Assembly: GCA_019090615.1 (NCBI GenBank)
Contig: JAHRVQ010000026.1
Span: 1 to 64,000, forward strand
Source of the DNA: Pseudomonadales bacterium
GTDB lineage: Bacteria; Pseudomonadota; Gammaproteobacteria; Pseudomonadales; Azotimanducaceae
Length of the DNA stretch: 64,000 bases
Reading direction: 5' to 3'
In this document: positions 53,504 through 62,060 of the stretch, in pieces
Layout of the letters: each line of letters starts with the position of its first letter
Numbering within the stretch: the stretch's first letter is position 1
Notes under the pieces: generated by a model
The model's database searches: none
The model's input: only the letters and a program-made list of their open reading frames with translations
Told to the model about the DNA's origin: nothing
Translations under genes and position numbers: made by a program

Positions 53504-54577
53504 ATGCTTATGGCACGCCACTTGTTAGCATTTTTCATGCTCAGCATTTCTATCCTCAGCAGCCCATCAAATACCGCTGCTGAGCTGTTACTAGTTGGCG
53601 CAAAGACTGGCGAGCTATTAACTGCTGGGCCATTAACCGCTGAGCCATTAACCGCTGAGCCATTAACCGCTGAGCCATTAAAAGTTGCTAACGCAGAACT
53701 GATAATTCACTGGAAATCGAAATTCAACGCAGCTGAGCGGCATAAACTCCGCAACTGGTTAGTCCATGCGGCTAATACCACCAGCCTCATAGGCGGCCAG
53801 TTTCCCCGCCAACAAGCCAATATTAATTTATATCGCTATGACAATACGCGCCAGGCTGTCCCATGGGCGCATACTGTCCGTCACACCAGGGTTCAAGGCG
53901 TCACATTTTACGTTAACCCCGCGATGGCACTAGAATCATTCATCAGCGACTGGACCGCAGTACACGAATTCAGCCATCTGTTTATCCCATACCCTGGCCG
54001 TGACGACCTCTGGATATCAGAAGGTTTTGCCAGCTATTATCAGAACATTCTTATGGCCAGAGCTGGCACCCTCAGCGACACTCAGGCCTGGCAAAAACTT
54101 GTGGACGGTTTTAAACGCGGTAGCAACGATTCTAACAGCGATCTCACACTCACCGAACTCAGCACCCAAATACGATCCCGAGGTGGCTTTATGCGCGTCT
54201 ACTGGAGTGGCGCACTGTATTTTCTGCAAGCAGAAATTTTGTTGCAACAAAACAACCAGTCACTCAATGCGGTGGTGGATCAATTTAGCCAGTGCTGCCA
54301 GCAAGAGCATAAACGTTGGAATGGCCAAAAACTCGCCCTGGCTTTTGACAAAATAGCCAATACACAAGTCTTTACGCCGCTGTTTAATCGCTATGGCCAG
54401 CAACGTAAGATGCCTGATTACTGGCCCATACTCGCAGACATCGGCATCCTGCCAGGTAAAAAGGGTAACGCAATACAATTTAGCGCTGATAGCCGTTTAA
54501 CCCAACGCCGCAACAAGATCATCCAGGGCGCAACAATATTTGAGGGCACAACAACATTTGAAGGCGCAACATTGTAA
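53504..54577 (+). CDS. Exported gluzincin-type metallopeptidase-like protein
   Basis: The 357-residue protein has a signal peptide (LLAFFMLSISILSSPSNTAA) and the zinc-site motif H154-E-F-S-H158 followed by WISEGFASYY, in which the Glu is the third ligand, as in M1/M61 peptidases. The peptidase-like part is only about 270 residues, so it is a short single domain. The mature N-terminus begins with five PLTAE-like repeats and the C-terminus has three (F)EG-AT repeats. It acts outside the cytoplasm; the substrate is unknown. Confidence 0.78.
   Translation: MLMARHLLAFFMLSISILSSPSNTAAELLLVGAKTGELLTAGPLTAEPLTAEPLTAEPLKVANAELIIHWKSKFNAAERHKLRNWLVHAANTTSLIGGQFPRQQANINLYRYDNTRQAVPWAHTVRHTRVQGVTFYVNPAMALESFISDWTAVHEFSHLFIPYPGRDDLWISEGFASYYQNILMARAGTLSDTQAWQKLVDGFKRGSNDSNSDLTLTELSTQIRSRGGFMRVYWSGALYFLQAEILLQQNNQSLNAVVDQFSQCCQQEHKRWNGQKLALAFDKIANTQVFTPLFNRYGQQRKMPDYWPILADIGILPGKKGNAIQFSADSRLTQRRNKIIQGATIFEGTTTFEGATL
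53612..53686 (+). repeat. Five 15-bp in-frame tandem repeats (EPLTA)
   Basis: Units at 53612, 53627, 53642, 53657 and 53672; GAGCCATTAACCGCT is the exact unit at 53642 and 53657. They encode repeated E-P-L-T-A just after the signal peptide. Only the two middle units are identical, suggesting recent expansion. Confidence 0.88.
54527..54574 (+). repeat. 18-bp in-frame repeat at the peptidase C-terminus
   Basis: GGCGCAACAATATTTGAG, then GGCACAACAACATTTGAA, then a 12-bp part. They encode GATIFE-GTTTFE-GAT before the stop. Confidence 0.8.
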
Positions 54578-54681
54578 ACAGAGCATTGCTTCAATGCCTC
54601 ACAGGTAATACCACATTCGCTTACAGCTGCAATCAACAATGTAGTACGAAGCTATTAGGCATGACGGTATAAAATCCCTTC

Positions 54682-55407
54682 ATGACTAACTCCAGACCCC
54701 ATCTCACTGGCCCTGCTGACGGCTATTACCATATATGTTCACGCTGTGTTCGCCAGGCTTTTTTATGCGGGGACGATCCGTACACCAGGCAGAACTTCGA
54801 TCACCGGCGAGTATGGCTTGAGAAAAGAATGCTATCTTTGTCTGAAGTATTTGCCATTGATGTAATAGGTTATGCAGTGCTGCCGGACCATTATCATATG
54901 GTATTGAATCTCAGCCCGAGTGAAGCGGTAAATTGGTCAGCACAAAAAGTTGCCGATAGGTGGATGCGATTAAACCCGAGGAAAAATGAAACCGCCAGAT
55001 CCTGTGCCGCCAGAAAATCAACCCTGCAATCAAACCCAGATCAGATTGCCATCACTAGAGAGCGATTAGGCTCACTTTCGTGGTTTATGCAGCACCTTAA
55101 CCAACCCATTGCTCGCCTGGCGAACAAGGAGGATGGTTGTAAAGGTCGGTTCTGGGAAGGTCGTTCTAAATCCAGCCACCTAACTGACAAAACTGCAGTA
55201 CTGGCTGTGATAGCTGACTTTCAGTTAAAACCACTCGGCCACAGGATAACTGAGCATTTTTTGAAGACACAATACGCCTCACTCAGTGAAGCAGAAAAAA
55301 GTAAAGCGCCAGCAGAACCCAACCGGAATATGATTGCTAAGCCACATCAACATTTGCACTTCGATAGTACGCTTAGAGAATTTGCCGAGCAGTTTATTGT
55401 TCAGTGA
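54682..55407 (+). CDS. Y1 transposase-family protein (RAYT-like)
   Basis: The 241-residue protein has the IS200-like fold: YYHICSRCVRQAFLCGDD, then the HUH motif HYHMVL (residues 70-72) in PDHYHMVLNLSP. The later part WFMQHLNQPIARLANKEDG, then CKGRFWEGRSKS is typical of REP-associated tyrosine transposases. It makes single-strand DNA nicks at palindromes. I could not find REP-type palindromes at its sides. It may be domesticated. Its 3' neighbour is unrelated. Confidence 0.85.
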   Translation: MTNSRPHLTGPADGYYHICSRCVRQAFLCGDDPYTRQNFDHRRVWLEKRMLSLSEVFAIDVIGYAVLPDHYHMVLNLSPSEAVNWSAQKVADRWMRLNPRKNETARSCAARKSTLQSNPDQIAITRERLGSLSWFMQHLNQPIARLANKEDGCKGRFWEGRSKSSHLTDKTAVLAVIADFQLKPLGHRITEHFLKTQYASLSEAEKSKAPAEPNRNMIAKPHQHLHFDSTLREFAEQFIVQ

Positions 55408-55451
55408 CTAGCTTAAAAAAATTTTGGCTGTGCATAATACGACATCGACAT

Positions 55452-55964
55452 CTAGGTTGCCTTGCGCAATTGATCTAGTTCAGCTTTGCGTTTTCTGAAC
55501 ATGTCAAAGATAGCGCCTACATCCCAATCATCTCGTTCAGTTTTGCCGTGTCCGAGTGACATCATAGAAACGATAACGCCTTTGTCGATATACAGTTCAA
55601 CATTCCAAAATAGACTCGTAAACTTATTAATTGGTGAATAGTTTTCAGTTTCTCTTGTGTAAACAAGCTCGCCATTTCTTTCGTAATATATTTCTTGAAA
55701 ATACCAGGGGTGCTTAAAAGACTCAATCTGGATTATCCGGCTACCGTTGCCAAGGTTACATACTTTCCAAAATTCCAGCTTATCATTGAAATTAGTAACC
55801 GCATCAACGCCTCTGCATTTACTAAAACTTGCCCAAAATTCAGAGTCTATGCCAGCGCGAATTTCCTCGTCAGTAGATTGTTGGCTATATGCCCGCAAAG
55901 GCAGCGTGCAAAGCACAATCGAACAGAAGAAAACAACCAGAACATTATTCATAGCATTATTCAT
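55452..55964 (-). CDS. Exported protein of unknown function
   Basis: The product of about 170 residues has a signal peptide (VLVVFFCSIVLCTLPLRAYS) and a mature domain with two Cys (FSKCRGVD; WKVCNLG) and several aromatic strands. No family is recognised. The ATG at 55964 (MNNAMNNVL) has AGG nine bases before it; the longer frame from 56078 would put 38 residues before the signal. It follows the permease gene on the same strand. Confidence 0.55.
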   Translation of the reverse strand: MNNAMNNVLVVFFCSIVLCTLPLRAYSQQSTDEEIRAGIDSEFWASFSKCRGVDAVTNFNDKLEFWKVCNLGNGSRIIQIESFKHPWYFQEIYYERNGELVYTRETENYSPINKFTSLFWNVELYIDKGVIVSMMSLGHGKTERDDWDVGAIFDMFRKRKAELDQLRKAT

Positions 55965-56074
55965 AACATGAAGCCTTATAGAGTAAATAGCCCTGAAGGT
56001 ATAACGAAGCTGTAGAAAAGCCCAAAATCTAGACCCCTCCTCGGCTAAATATTGATTCAATGTGTATACCTGAT

Positions 56075-56842
56075 TCAACGACTGAATCGCTCACTTATTT
56101 TCATAAGTTTGAATGCCAGAGCAATACCAGCAATACACCAAACAATTACCGCACCACTGGGTAAATCAATCAGCGACGATACGATTAGGCCCAATCCATA
56201 ACCTGCTGCACCGATAAGATAGCCCGCCAACAAGGCCCGTCTCTTACCTAATCCAGCACTCCCTAAAGCCGGGATAATCAGGCTGGCAAACACCAGATAA
56301 ACCCCCACTAATTGCACCGAACTGGTGACTGCAACGGCCAGTAAAAAATAAAACCCAGGATGATTTAAGCGTTGTTTGAAGAACAACAAAATCAGTAAAA
56401 TAAACCCAGTCACTAGTGCTGTTGGCAGGAGTTGCTCCCAGGTAATCCACAGTATTTGCCCCACCAGTAAACTTTTGAGTGATTCGCCGCCGTGAGGGTT
56501 GTCTGCCAGCAGGAGCAGGCTGGCAGTTGCCGCCAGCACAAAGATCACACCAATCAACGCTTCCTGATACTTTTGATAGTGTTTTTCTAGCCAGGCTAAT
56601 ACTAGCGCAGCGCTCAAGGCACTGCCGACGGCGGCTAATTGTACTTCCCAGCCATGTGTTTCCCAGTCAAACCGAGAGACCGCAATAACGCCCAGCCCTG
56701 CAATTTGAGCAATCGCCAGATCAATAAAAATAATGCCTCGTCGCAGTACTTCCTGACCGAGCGGCACATGGGTTGCCAGTATCAGCAGGCCAGCGATAAA
56801 CGCCGGCCCTAAAATGGAAAATTCCAGACCCTCAATATTCAA
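56075..56842 (-). CDS. Zinc/manganese-type ABC permease (ZnuB family)
   Basis: The 255-residue protein has seven to eight helices, with IFIDLAIAQIAGLGVIAVSR and LVGVYLVFASLIIPALGSAG, both diagnostic of ZnuB/SitC-type permeases. It should move a divalent metal into the cytoplasm. It starts within the stop of the binding protein gene (4-bp overlap). No ATP-binding gene is in the window, though the family needs one. Confidence 0.9.
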   Translation of the reverse strand: MNIEGLEFSILGPAFIAGLLILATHVPLGQEVLRRGIIFIDLAIAQIAGLGVIAVSRFDWETHGWEVQLAAVGSALSAALVLAWLEKHYQKYQEALIGVIFVLAATASLLLLADNPHGGESLKSLLVGQILWITWEQLLPTALVTGFILLILLFFKQRLNHPGFYFLLAVAVTSSVQLVGVYLVFASLIIPALGSAGLGKRRALLAGYLIGAAGYGLGLIVSSLIDLPSGAVIVWCIAGIALAFKLMKISERFSR

Positions 56843-57744
56843 GCGCGAACCTTAACCAATAGCTCCACAATCTGCTCAAACCATTGCACTAAGGTTTCAT
56901 TTTTGGCTGGCCCAAAGGCCAATTCTATACTGGGTATGGCGGTCTTTTTTTCCAGCCAACGGGCCGCTTGGTTGTTTTGATAGCTTGCCGTCAGAATCAT
57001 TGCAGCGGGGTTTCGTTTTAACTGCGTTAACACCGTGCTTAGATGTGCACTGCTCGGTGGAATACCAGGCTTCGGCTCTAGTGTGGCCACTTTTATTAGC
57101 CCCAGCCATTGCTCCAGATACACCCAGCTATTATGGCTCACGACAATCTTCGTGCCATGCAAGGCTTTGGCTGTTTGCTGCCATTTTTTAAGCGCCTGTT
57201 GCCACTGCTGAGTAAAGTCTTGCTGGTTTTGTTGATACAGGGCGCTGTTAGCAGGATCAATTATTATCAGCCGCTGGGAGAGCGCACTGGCAATCTTTTG
57301 CATACGCCGTGGGTCAAAGTGAATATGCGGATTGCCAGCCGCATGAATATCACCCAGACTACGATCCAGTACCGCCGGTTTTTCCAGTAAAGCAACCTGA
57401 TCGGCGGCCATAAAGTGACCCCTTTGTCCTGGCAAAATCTTGCCATTACCTGATTTGCGTAGCAACAAGGGCAGCCAGCCAACTTCCAGATCAGCACCCG
57501 TACACACCAGCAGATCGGCACGGCGCACCCTGGCAATCAAACTGGGGCGCGCCTGTATATGATGCGGATCTTGCTGACTGGTGGTGGCACTGAATACTTT
57601 AACCGCAGTACCACCGAGTTGTTGTGTCAATGCTGCCCATTCAGGTTCGCAAGCGAAGACATTGATTTGAGCGTACGCCGCATTCGCGCATAATGAAAAC
57701 AGTACAACCGCCAGGCCTATTTTAGTTATCAACCAATTAAACAT
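56839..57744 (-). CDS. Metal ABC substrate-binding protein (ZnuA family)
   Basis: The 301-residue protein has a signal peptide ending AAYA, and the cluster A-1 pattern: NVFACEPEWAALTQQLGG, DPHHIQARPSLIARVRRADL, GNPHIHFDP (metal His) and the long central helix. No His-rich loop between is present. It binds Zn(II) or Mn(II) in the periplasm. It lies 11 bp downstream of the outer-membrane gene and overlaps the permease gene. Confidence 0.9.
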   Translation of the reverse strand: MFNWLITKIGLAVVLFSLCANAAYAQINVFACEPEWAALTQQLGGTAVKVFSATTSQQDPHHIQARPSLIARVRRADLLVCTGADLEVGWLPLLLRKSGNGKILPGQRGHFMAADQVALLEKPAVLDRSLGDIHAAGNPHIHFDPRRMQKIASALSQRLIIIDPANSALYQQNQQDFTQQWQQALKKWQQTAKALHGTKIVVSHNSWVYLEQWLGLIKVATLEPKPGIPPSSAHLSTVLTQLKRNPAAMILTASYQNNQAARWLEKKTAIPSIELAFGPAKNETLVQWFEQIVELLVKVRA

Positions 57745-57755
57745 TATGTTTACTC

Positions 57756-59147
57756 CTAAAACTGGTGAGCGCCATGACTGCCGAGGCTCATGGTGTATTG
57801 CAACAAGAACTGACTGTCGCTTTTTTCATAGGAATCGTCTTTATTGAATTGCAAGCGTACTCGGCTAAATTCACCAGGCAACCAGTCCAATGCAAGGCTG
57901 ACGCGTTTAGGCCGATGCCCTTCATTATCCAGCCCTGCCTCGCCCAGCACATCGGCATCCGAGCCAGTATTATTACTGCTTAAACGGTCATGGCGTAAAC
58001 CAAGCTGCCACTGGGGCTTAAACTTATAGGTCGCCTGTGCATACCAGCCTTTTTGATGCCCGTCATAACCTGTTGTTTCAACGGGCGGCCCACTGTTTAG
58101 CATAGTTACATCGCCCGTTTCCCTACGGTCAAAATATTCCATTTGAATTTTGAAGTTTTGATTTTTTGGGTTGCCATTAGGTGCCCATTTGTACACAAAT
58201 TCCACCGCATTGACGCGGCTATCACCACTGAATGAGGGCGTCTCTACCTCACTCTCCTCATGCCCATGCCCACCACTTTGACGGTCCTCTATATCATTTG
58301 CCCGCCAATGGCTTAAGCCCAGTTGCCAACTGTGTTCAATACCAATGTCTCCGCCTAGATCTACAAATAAAGTCCATGCACCTACGCCATTTGTTCTGCC
58401 GCCGGCAGGAAAACGGTGGCCGCTTAATAGCTCTGCACCCAGTTGCAAAAAGGTATCCGTCGGTGCGACATAGCTTATTTGCAAGCCATCATCAATCAAT
58501 TGATTACCGAATAAACCACGATAAATTAACGGCGCGTCAGCAAAATCCCAGGAGTGGGAGTGTTGTTTATTCAGATAACCGATTTCTGAAAAGAAGCGAC
58601 CGCCTTTTACAGTCAGGCCGTGGCCTAACCCCAGAGTCTGAATATATGCTTCTTCCAGCTCTATCTCTGTTGCGCCCTCATGCTCAGCTACCGCAATCGT
58701 TAACTTGCCGTAGAATTTATCATCAATATTGGCACTCATAGCAAGTTCAGTATGACCCACAGAGAACCCTTTTTCGCCTAAACCTGATTCTGGGCCAAGG
58801 GCAAACCCAGGCAATTCATAATCTTCTGGATCATTGTCAAAATTGGCAGACTGACCGTCCAAAATTACGTTAATGGCAGGGTTAAAATTATTTTGACCAA
58901 AAGATGCTTTTTTTGAAACGTTGTTTTGCGCCAAAGTATGCTCTATTTCTTGAACTTTGGTGTTTGCCTGTTGGGTATTTTCCTCAGCCTTTAGCAGCCG
59001 GACTTCCAACGCTTGAATACGTTGTTCATAGTCCTTTTTAAGCGCATCCAGTTGTTGCCTTATGGTCTCTGTCTCACTGTCAGCGAAGGCCATAGCGGAA
59101 TTGAATATTGTGGCTGTTATGGCAGCCGCCAGTAATGCTTTATGCAT
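57756..59147 (-). CDS. Outer-membrane porin-like protein of the zinc operon
   Basis: The 463-residue protein has a signal peptide (MHKALLAAAITATIFNSAMA), a coiled coil (about 29-75; ETIRQQLDALKKDYEQRIQA) and a beta-barrel of many strands with AELLSGHRFPAGGRTN and YKFKPQWQLGLRHDRL. A His/Glu-rich loop (GGHGHEESEVE) lies in the middle and may bind metal. Coiled-coil-headed barrels accompany zinc-uptake genes in many gammaproteobacteria. Probable role: outer-membrane metal entry. Confidence 0.8.
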   Translation of the reverse strand: MHKALLAAAITATIFNSAMAFADSETETIRQQLDALKKDYEQRIQALEVRLLKAEENTQQANTKVQEIEHTLAQNNVSKKASFGQNNFNPAINVILDGQSANFDNDPEDYELPGFALGPESGLGEKGFSVGHTELAMSANIDDKFYGKLTIAVAEHEGATEIELEEAYIQTLGLGHGLTVKGGRFFSEIGYLNKQHSHSWDFADAPLIYRGLFGNQLIDDGLQISYVAPTDTFLQLGAELLSGHRFPAGGRTNGVGAWTLFVDLGGDIGIEHSWQLGLSHWRANDIEDRQSGGHGHEESEVETPSFSGDSRVNAVEFVYKWAPNGNPKNQNFKIQMEYFDRRETGDVTMLNSGPPVETTGYDGHQKGWYAQATYKFKPQWQLGLRHDRLSSNNTGSDADVLGEAGLDNEGHRPKRVSLALDWLPGEFSRVRLQFNKDDSYEKSDSQFLLQYTMSLGSHGAHQF

Positions 59148-59223
59148 GATAAATTTCTCCTGTAAACGGTAGTACTCGCAACGACAGACAAATGTCTAGC
59201 CGGCTAATAGAATGTTTTTTCGC

Positions 59224-59514
59224 TTACAGAAAAGAAGGTGGGGCGCGGGCGTAATAGGCTGATTGTGATAAGGATATCCAGATGCTGACGATCTGGAGCA
59301 TGGGCAGTGTGCTACCCATTGCAACAGGTAACTGTAATTCAGGATCTAACAGTTCACTGCCTGATTTTTCACACTGCAAAAATAGTTGGCACGATTGCTC
59401 TTGCGCATGAATCAGGTGCGCGACAGAATGAGAAAGCACACCAAACTGCCCGATAAGCAATAAAACGCTTATAAATGCAGCTATGTGTATTTGGGTATGC
59501 TTCCTATCTATCAT
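59224..59514 (-). CDS. Small His-rich exported protein (DUF2946-like)
   Basis: The 96-residue protein has a hydrophobic N-terminal helix (AAFISVLLLIGQFGVLSHSV) followed by SHSVAHLIHAQEQSCQLFLQC, with His and Cys spaced like a metal site. Such short proteins often lead zinc-transport operons. It begins the operon with the porin, binding protein and permease. Its start lies about 70 bp from a palindromic operator candidate. Confidence 0.6.
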   Translation of the reverse strand: MIDRKHTQIHIAAFISVLLLIGQFGVLSHSVAHLIHAQEQSCQLFLQCEKSGSELLDPELQLPVAMGSTLPMLQIVSIWISLSQSAYYARAPPSFL

Positions 59515-59584
59515 TTGTCCTAATTACTCGCGATTAACAAGCCTGGCATTGCGAACAAGGACCTGTGTATATTGATCGCTTGTA

Positions 59585-59603
59585 TGCATAACATGTTAAC
59601 GCA
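59585..59603. promoter_or_regulatory. Candidate Zur operator
   Basis: TGCATAACATGTTAACGCA contains the perfect palindrome TAACATGTTA with partly symmetric flanks TGCA/CGCA. It lies 71-89 bp upstream of the first gene of the zinc-like operon. The spacing and half-sites (TAACA/TGTTA) resemble Zur boxes, but the match is not complete. Confidence 0.4.
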
Positions 59604-59679
59604 CTGATGCAACAAGGCAAGGGCAGAGTTACGATTGACCGCCAACGACGGTATTTACAAACCTGTGTACTTTGACTTG

Positions 59680-60396
59680 TTAAGTTTTTTTACCTTTTCT
59701 TGCGTCTCGAACCAGGTAAGATTTACCCTGCCCGTGCTTCAACTCAAATAGATCAATCGCTTTAAATAAGCTGCTTAAATTTTTGAAACCATAGTTTCTG
59801 CAATCAAATGATGTTCTATTTGAGATATTAGAACCTACGGAACCTAGATCTGCCCAACCTTCATCATCCTCTGTTGCCTCGATGGCCTGCCGTAATAAAT
59901 TGATTAACTTAGTATCTGATTTTATATTCTTAGGCTTAGCGTTACTGGTTATTTCTACTGCGTCAGGTTGATCCAGAAAAAGAAACTTTGAACATGCGTT
60001 TACGAACGGTGACGGTGTCTTTCGTTCACCAAACCCTAAAACTACTTTACCTTCAGCTAATGCTCTTGTGACCATTGGAGTAAAGTCACTATCAGAAGAA
60101 ACAAAACACATAACGTCGATATTTTTGGTGTACATAACATCCATAGCATCGATAACTAGCGCTATATCGGAAGCATTTTTGCCCTTGGTTAAGTCATACT
60201 GCTGTATTGGCTGTATTGCATGCTCATGAAGTAATTCTTCCCACTTTTTAAGCGTCGGTGACTTCCAGTTGCCATAAGCCTTACGAATTGTTACCACGCC
60301 ATATTTTGCAACCTCACTCAAAACATCATCAAACTTACTAGCTGGCGCATTATCTGCGTCAATAAAAAGCGCTATATTTTGTTTTATATCATTCAT
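59680..60396 (-). CDS. NYN-domain (LabA/DUF88) protein with LOTUS/OST-HTH domain
   Basis: The 238-residue protein begins with a NYN/PIN-like nuclease fold: IALFIDADNAP, then KNASDIALVIDAMDVMY and CFVSSDSDFTPMV, with the acidic residues of the metal site. The C-terminus (EDDEGWADLGSVGSNISNRT to the end) is an OST-HTH/LOTUS RNA-binding module. It is likely an RNA-processing nuclease. It is flanked by transposase debris and may be transferred. Confidence 0.85.
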   Translation of the reverse strand: MNDIKQNIALFIDADNAPASKFDDVLSEVAKYGVVTIRKAYGNWKSPTLKKWEELLHEHAIQPIQQYDLTKGKNASDIALVIDAMDVMYTKNIDVMCFVSSDSDFTPMVTRALAEGKVVLGFGERKTPSPFVNACSKFLFLDQPDAVEITSNAKPKNIKSDTKLINLLRQAIEATEDDEGWADLGSVGSNISNRTSFDCRNYGFKNLSSLFKAIDLFELKHGQGKSYLVRDARKGKKT

Positions 60397-60403
60397 TCTA
60401 AAC

Positions 60404-60796
60404 TCATACTGTTAATGGACATTCGCTGACCGGTTTCTGATACGCAGGGCCCATATCCATCACAACGGCCGCTATTTTTACCGCACCCCAAACGTTGAGA
60501 TCAAGCGACGTCGAATTTCTTTAGCGCTTAGAGGCGAATAAATCCACGTGCTTCGAAACCTCGGATCGGTCTGCGTGGCGGGCTCAACAATTGATTTTAT
60601 TTGATCGAGTAAAAAAGGGGGGGATATGCTCGGCAGGTAATCTTCTGCATCCCTCATAGCGACTCTGTTGATTCTGTTCAATCTCTACGGCTAATACTTC
60701 TCGTTGGCTCTTTCTAATTGTACCACGGTTCCAGCCAAGCACTGATTCAGAGAAGCATTGTCCACCTCGGCCCATTAGGTTAACAACCTTGGACAT
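60404..60796 (-). pseudogene. Transposase remnants
   Basis: Three broken pieces lie on the minus strand. MSKVVNLMGRGGQCFSESVL then GWNRGTIRKSQREV (from 60796) resembles the start of an ISAzo13- or IS630-type transposase. After a frame change, IVEPATQTDPRFRSTWIYSP then LSAKEIRRRLI (about 60500-60600) continues it. Then VVMDMGPAYQKPVSECP (60404-60470) resembles the ISL3 catalytic region. Family names are recalled, not checked. Confidence 0.55.
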
Positions 60797-60831
60797 AAAA
60801 CAACGACGATCACCACCAACTTTGAGTTGTC

Positions 60832-60867
60832 GGGCCGTACACTAGTTTATGGGCGGACACTAGTTAC
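60832..60867. repeat. Imperfect direct repeat at the edge of the remnant
   Basis: GGGCCGTACACTAGTTTAT is followed by GGGCGGACACTAGTTAC. It may be an IS end or a target duplication with the remnant next to it. Confidence 0.45.
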
Positions 60868-60875
60868 GAACTTCC

Positions 60876-62060
60876 CTAGCTCATTTCCTGCACAACAGCC
60901 AGCGCCTCAAGTAATTGCTGGACTTCTTCTTGCGTGTTATACAAATGAAAAGAAGCCCGTACTGTTTCTGGCATTTCATATAGTTCATGCAAAGGTTGCG
61001 CACAATGAAAACCAGAACGAACCATAATATTGAAGCGGTTACTCATAATCCGCGACACACCGTGTGCAGATAACCCTTCGACCTCGAATGTAACAATCCC
61101 TGTGTCAGCGGCATTTGATTGCAATTTGACCCTGGGCAATTTTGAAATTCCGTGCCTAAGCTCATCTGCTAATTGATTACAATGCGCAGCGATGGCATCG
61201 GTACCTATTTCTTCTAGATATTCAGCCGCAGCTCCCAAGCCAATAACTCCTTCAATATTTGGTGTTCCTGATTCCATGCCCCAGGGGAAAGGGCGGGCTT
61301 CGAACCCATCCAGGTGCACCTGATGTACCATCTCTCCACCAAGGTAATGGGGCTGCAGAGCAGGGCTAGTTCCCTCCCGTTGATACAAAACCCCTACACC
61401 CGAGGGTCCAAGCATTTTATGACCGGAAAAGCAGGCGAAATCGCAGGACTCTGAAAACAGATTAACTGTTTCATGGCCCACAGATTGTGACAGGTCCAAA
61501 ATACTTTTTATGCCTTCAGCACGGCAAAGATTAAGTAACTCCTGCACTGGATGCTTTATGCCAAGGGCATTACTCACCGTCGCAAAGGTCAGCAAATAGG
61601 GCTTATCGTTTCGAACAATATTTTTCAGCGCCTCAATATCAATTCTTTTATCTTCATCTAACGGCAAATAAAAGTGCCTATGATGTATCCAGGGCAGCAG
61701 ATTGGAATGATGCTCTATTTGAGGCAAACCAACCAGGTTGTTTGTATCAACATTAATAGCCAACAGATTAAGCGCCTCTGTTGCATTTTTAGTAAAAGCA
61801 ATTTCTCTTGCATCAGCACCAACCAAACTTGCAATCTGCTTCCGAGACATTTCATAGGCGTCGGTTGCCTCTTCACTGAGTAAATGAACGGACCGATGCA
61901 CATTAGCAGTTTGTTGAGTATAAAAACCTACAACAGCATCAATCACCCTTTGAGGTTTGAGTGATGTCGCAGATGAATCCAGATAAACAATTTTTTTACC
62001 GCCGACTTCCCTTTCAAGTAAAGGGAAGTCGTTTCTAACCGATAGTGAGAGTAGTGTCAT
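60876..62060 (-). CDS. SufS-like cysteine desulfurase (class V aminotransferase)
   Basis: The product of about 394 residues has YLDSSATSLKPQRVIDAV, the PLP Lys in FSGHKMLGPSG (around residue 212) and the active Cys in MVRSGFHCAQPLH (around 351), matching group II desulfurases (SufS/CsdA). It would take sulfur from cysteine as a persulfide. None of the suf genes is near. It overlaps the end of an adenylate-forming enzyme gene (26 bp with the start at 62060; an ATG at 62075 is also possible). This points to a special acceptor. Confidence 0.9.
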   Translation of the reverse strand: MTLLSLSVRNDFPLLEREVGGKKIVYLDSSATSLKPQRVIDAVVGFYTQQTANVHRSVHLLSEEATDAYEMSRKQIASLVGADAREIAFTKNATEALNLLAINVDTNNLVGLPQIEHHSNLLPWIHHRHFYLPLDEDKRIDIEALKNIVRNDKPYLLTFATVSNALGIKHPVQELLNLCRAEGIKSILDLSQSVGHETVNLFSESCDFACFSGHKMLGPSGVGVLYQREGTSPALQPHYLGGEMVHQVHLDGFEARPFPWGMESGTPNIEGVIGLGAAAEYLEEIGTDAIAAHCNQLADELRHGISKLPRVKLQSNAADTGIVTFEVEGLSAHGVSRIMSNRFNIMVRSGFHCAQPLHELYEMPETVRASFHLYNTQEEVQQLLEALAVVQEMS

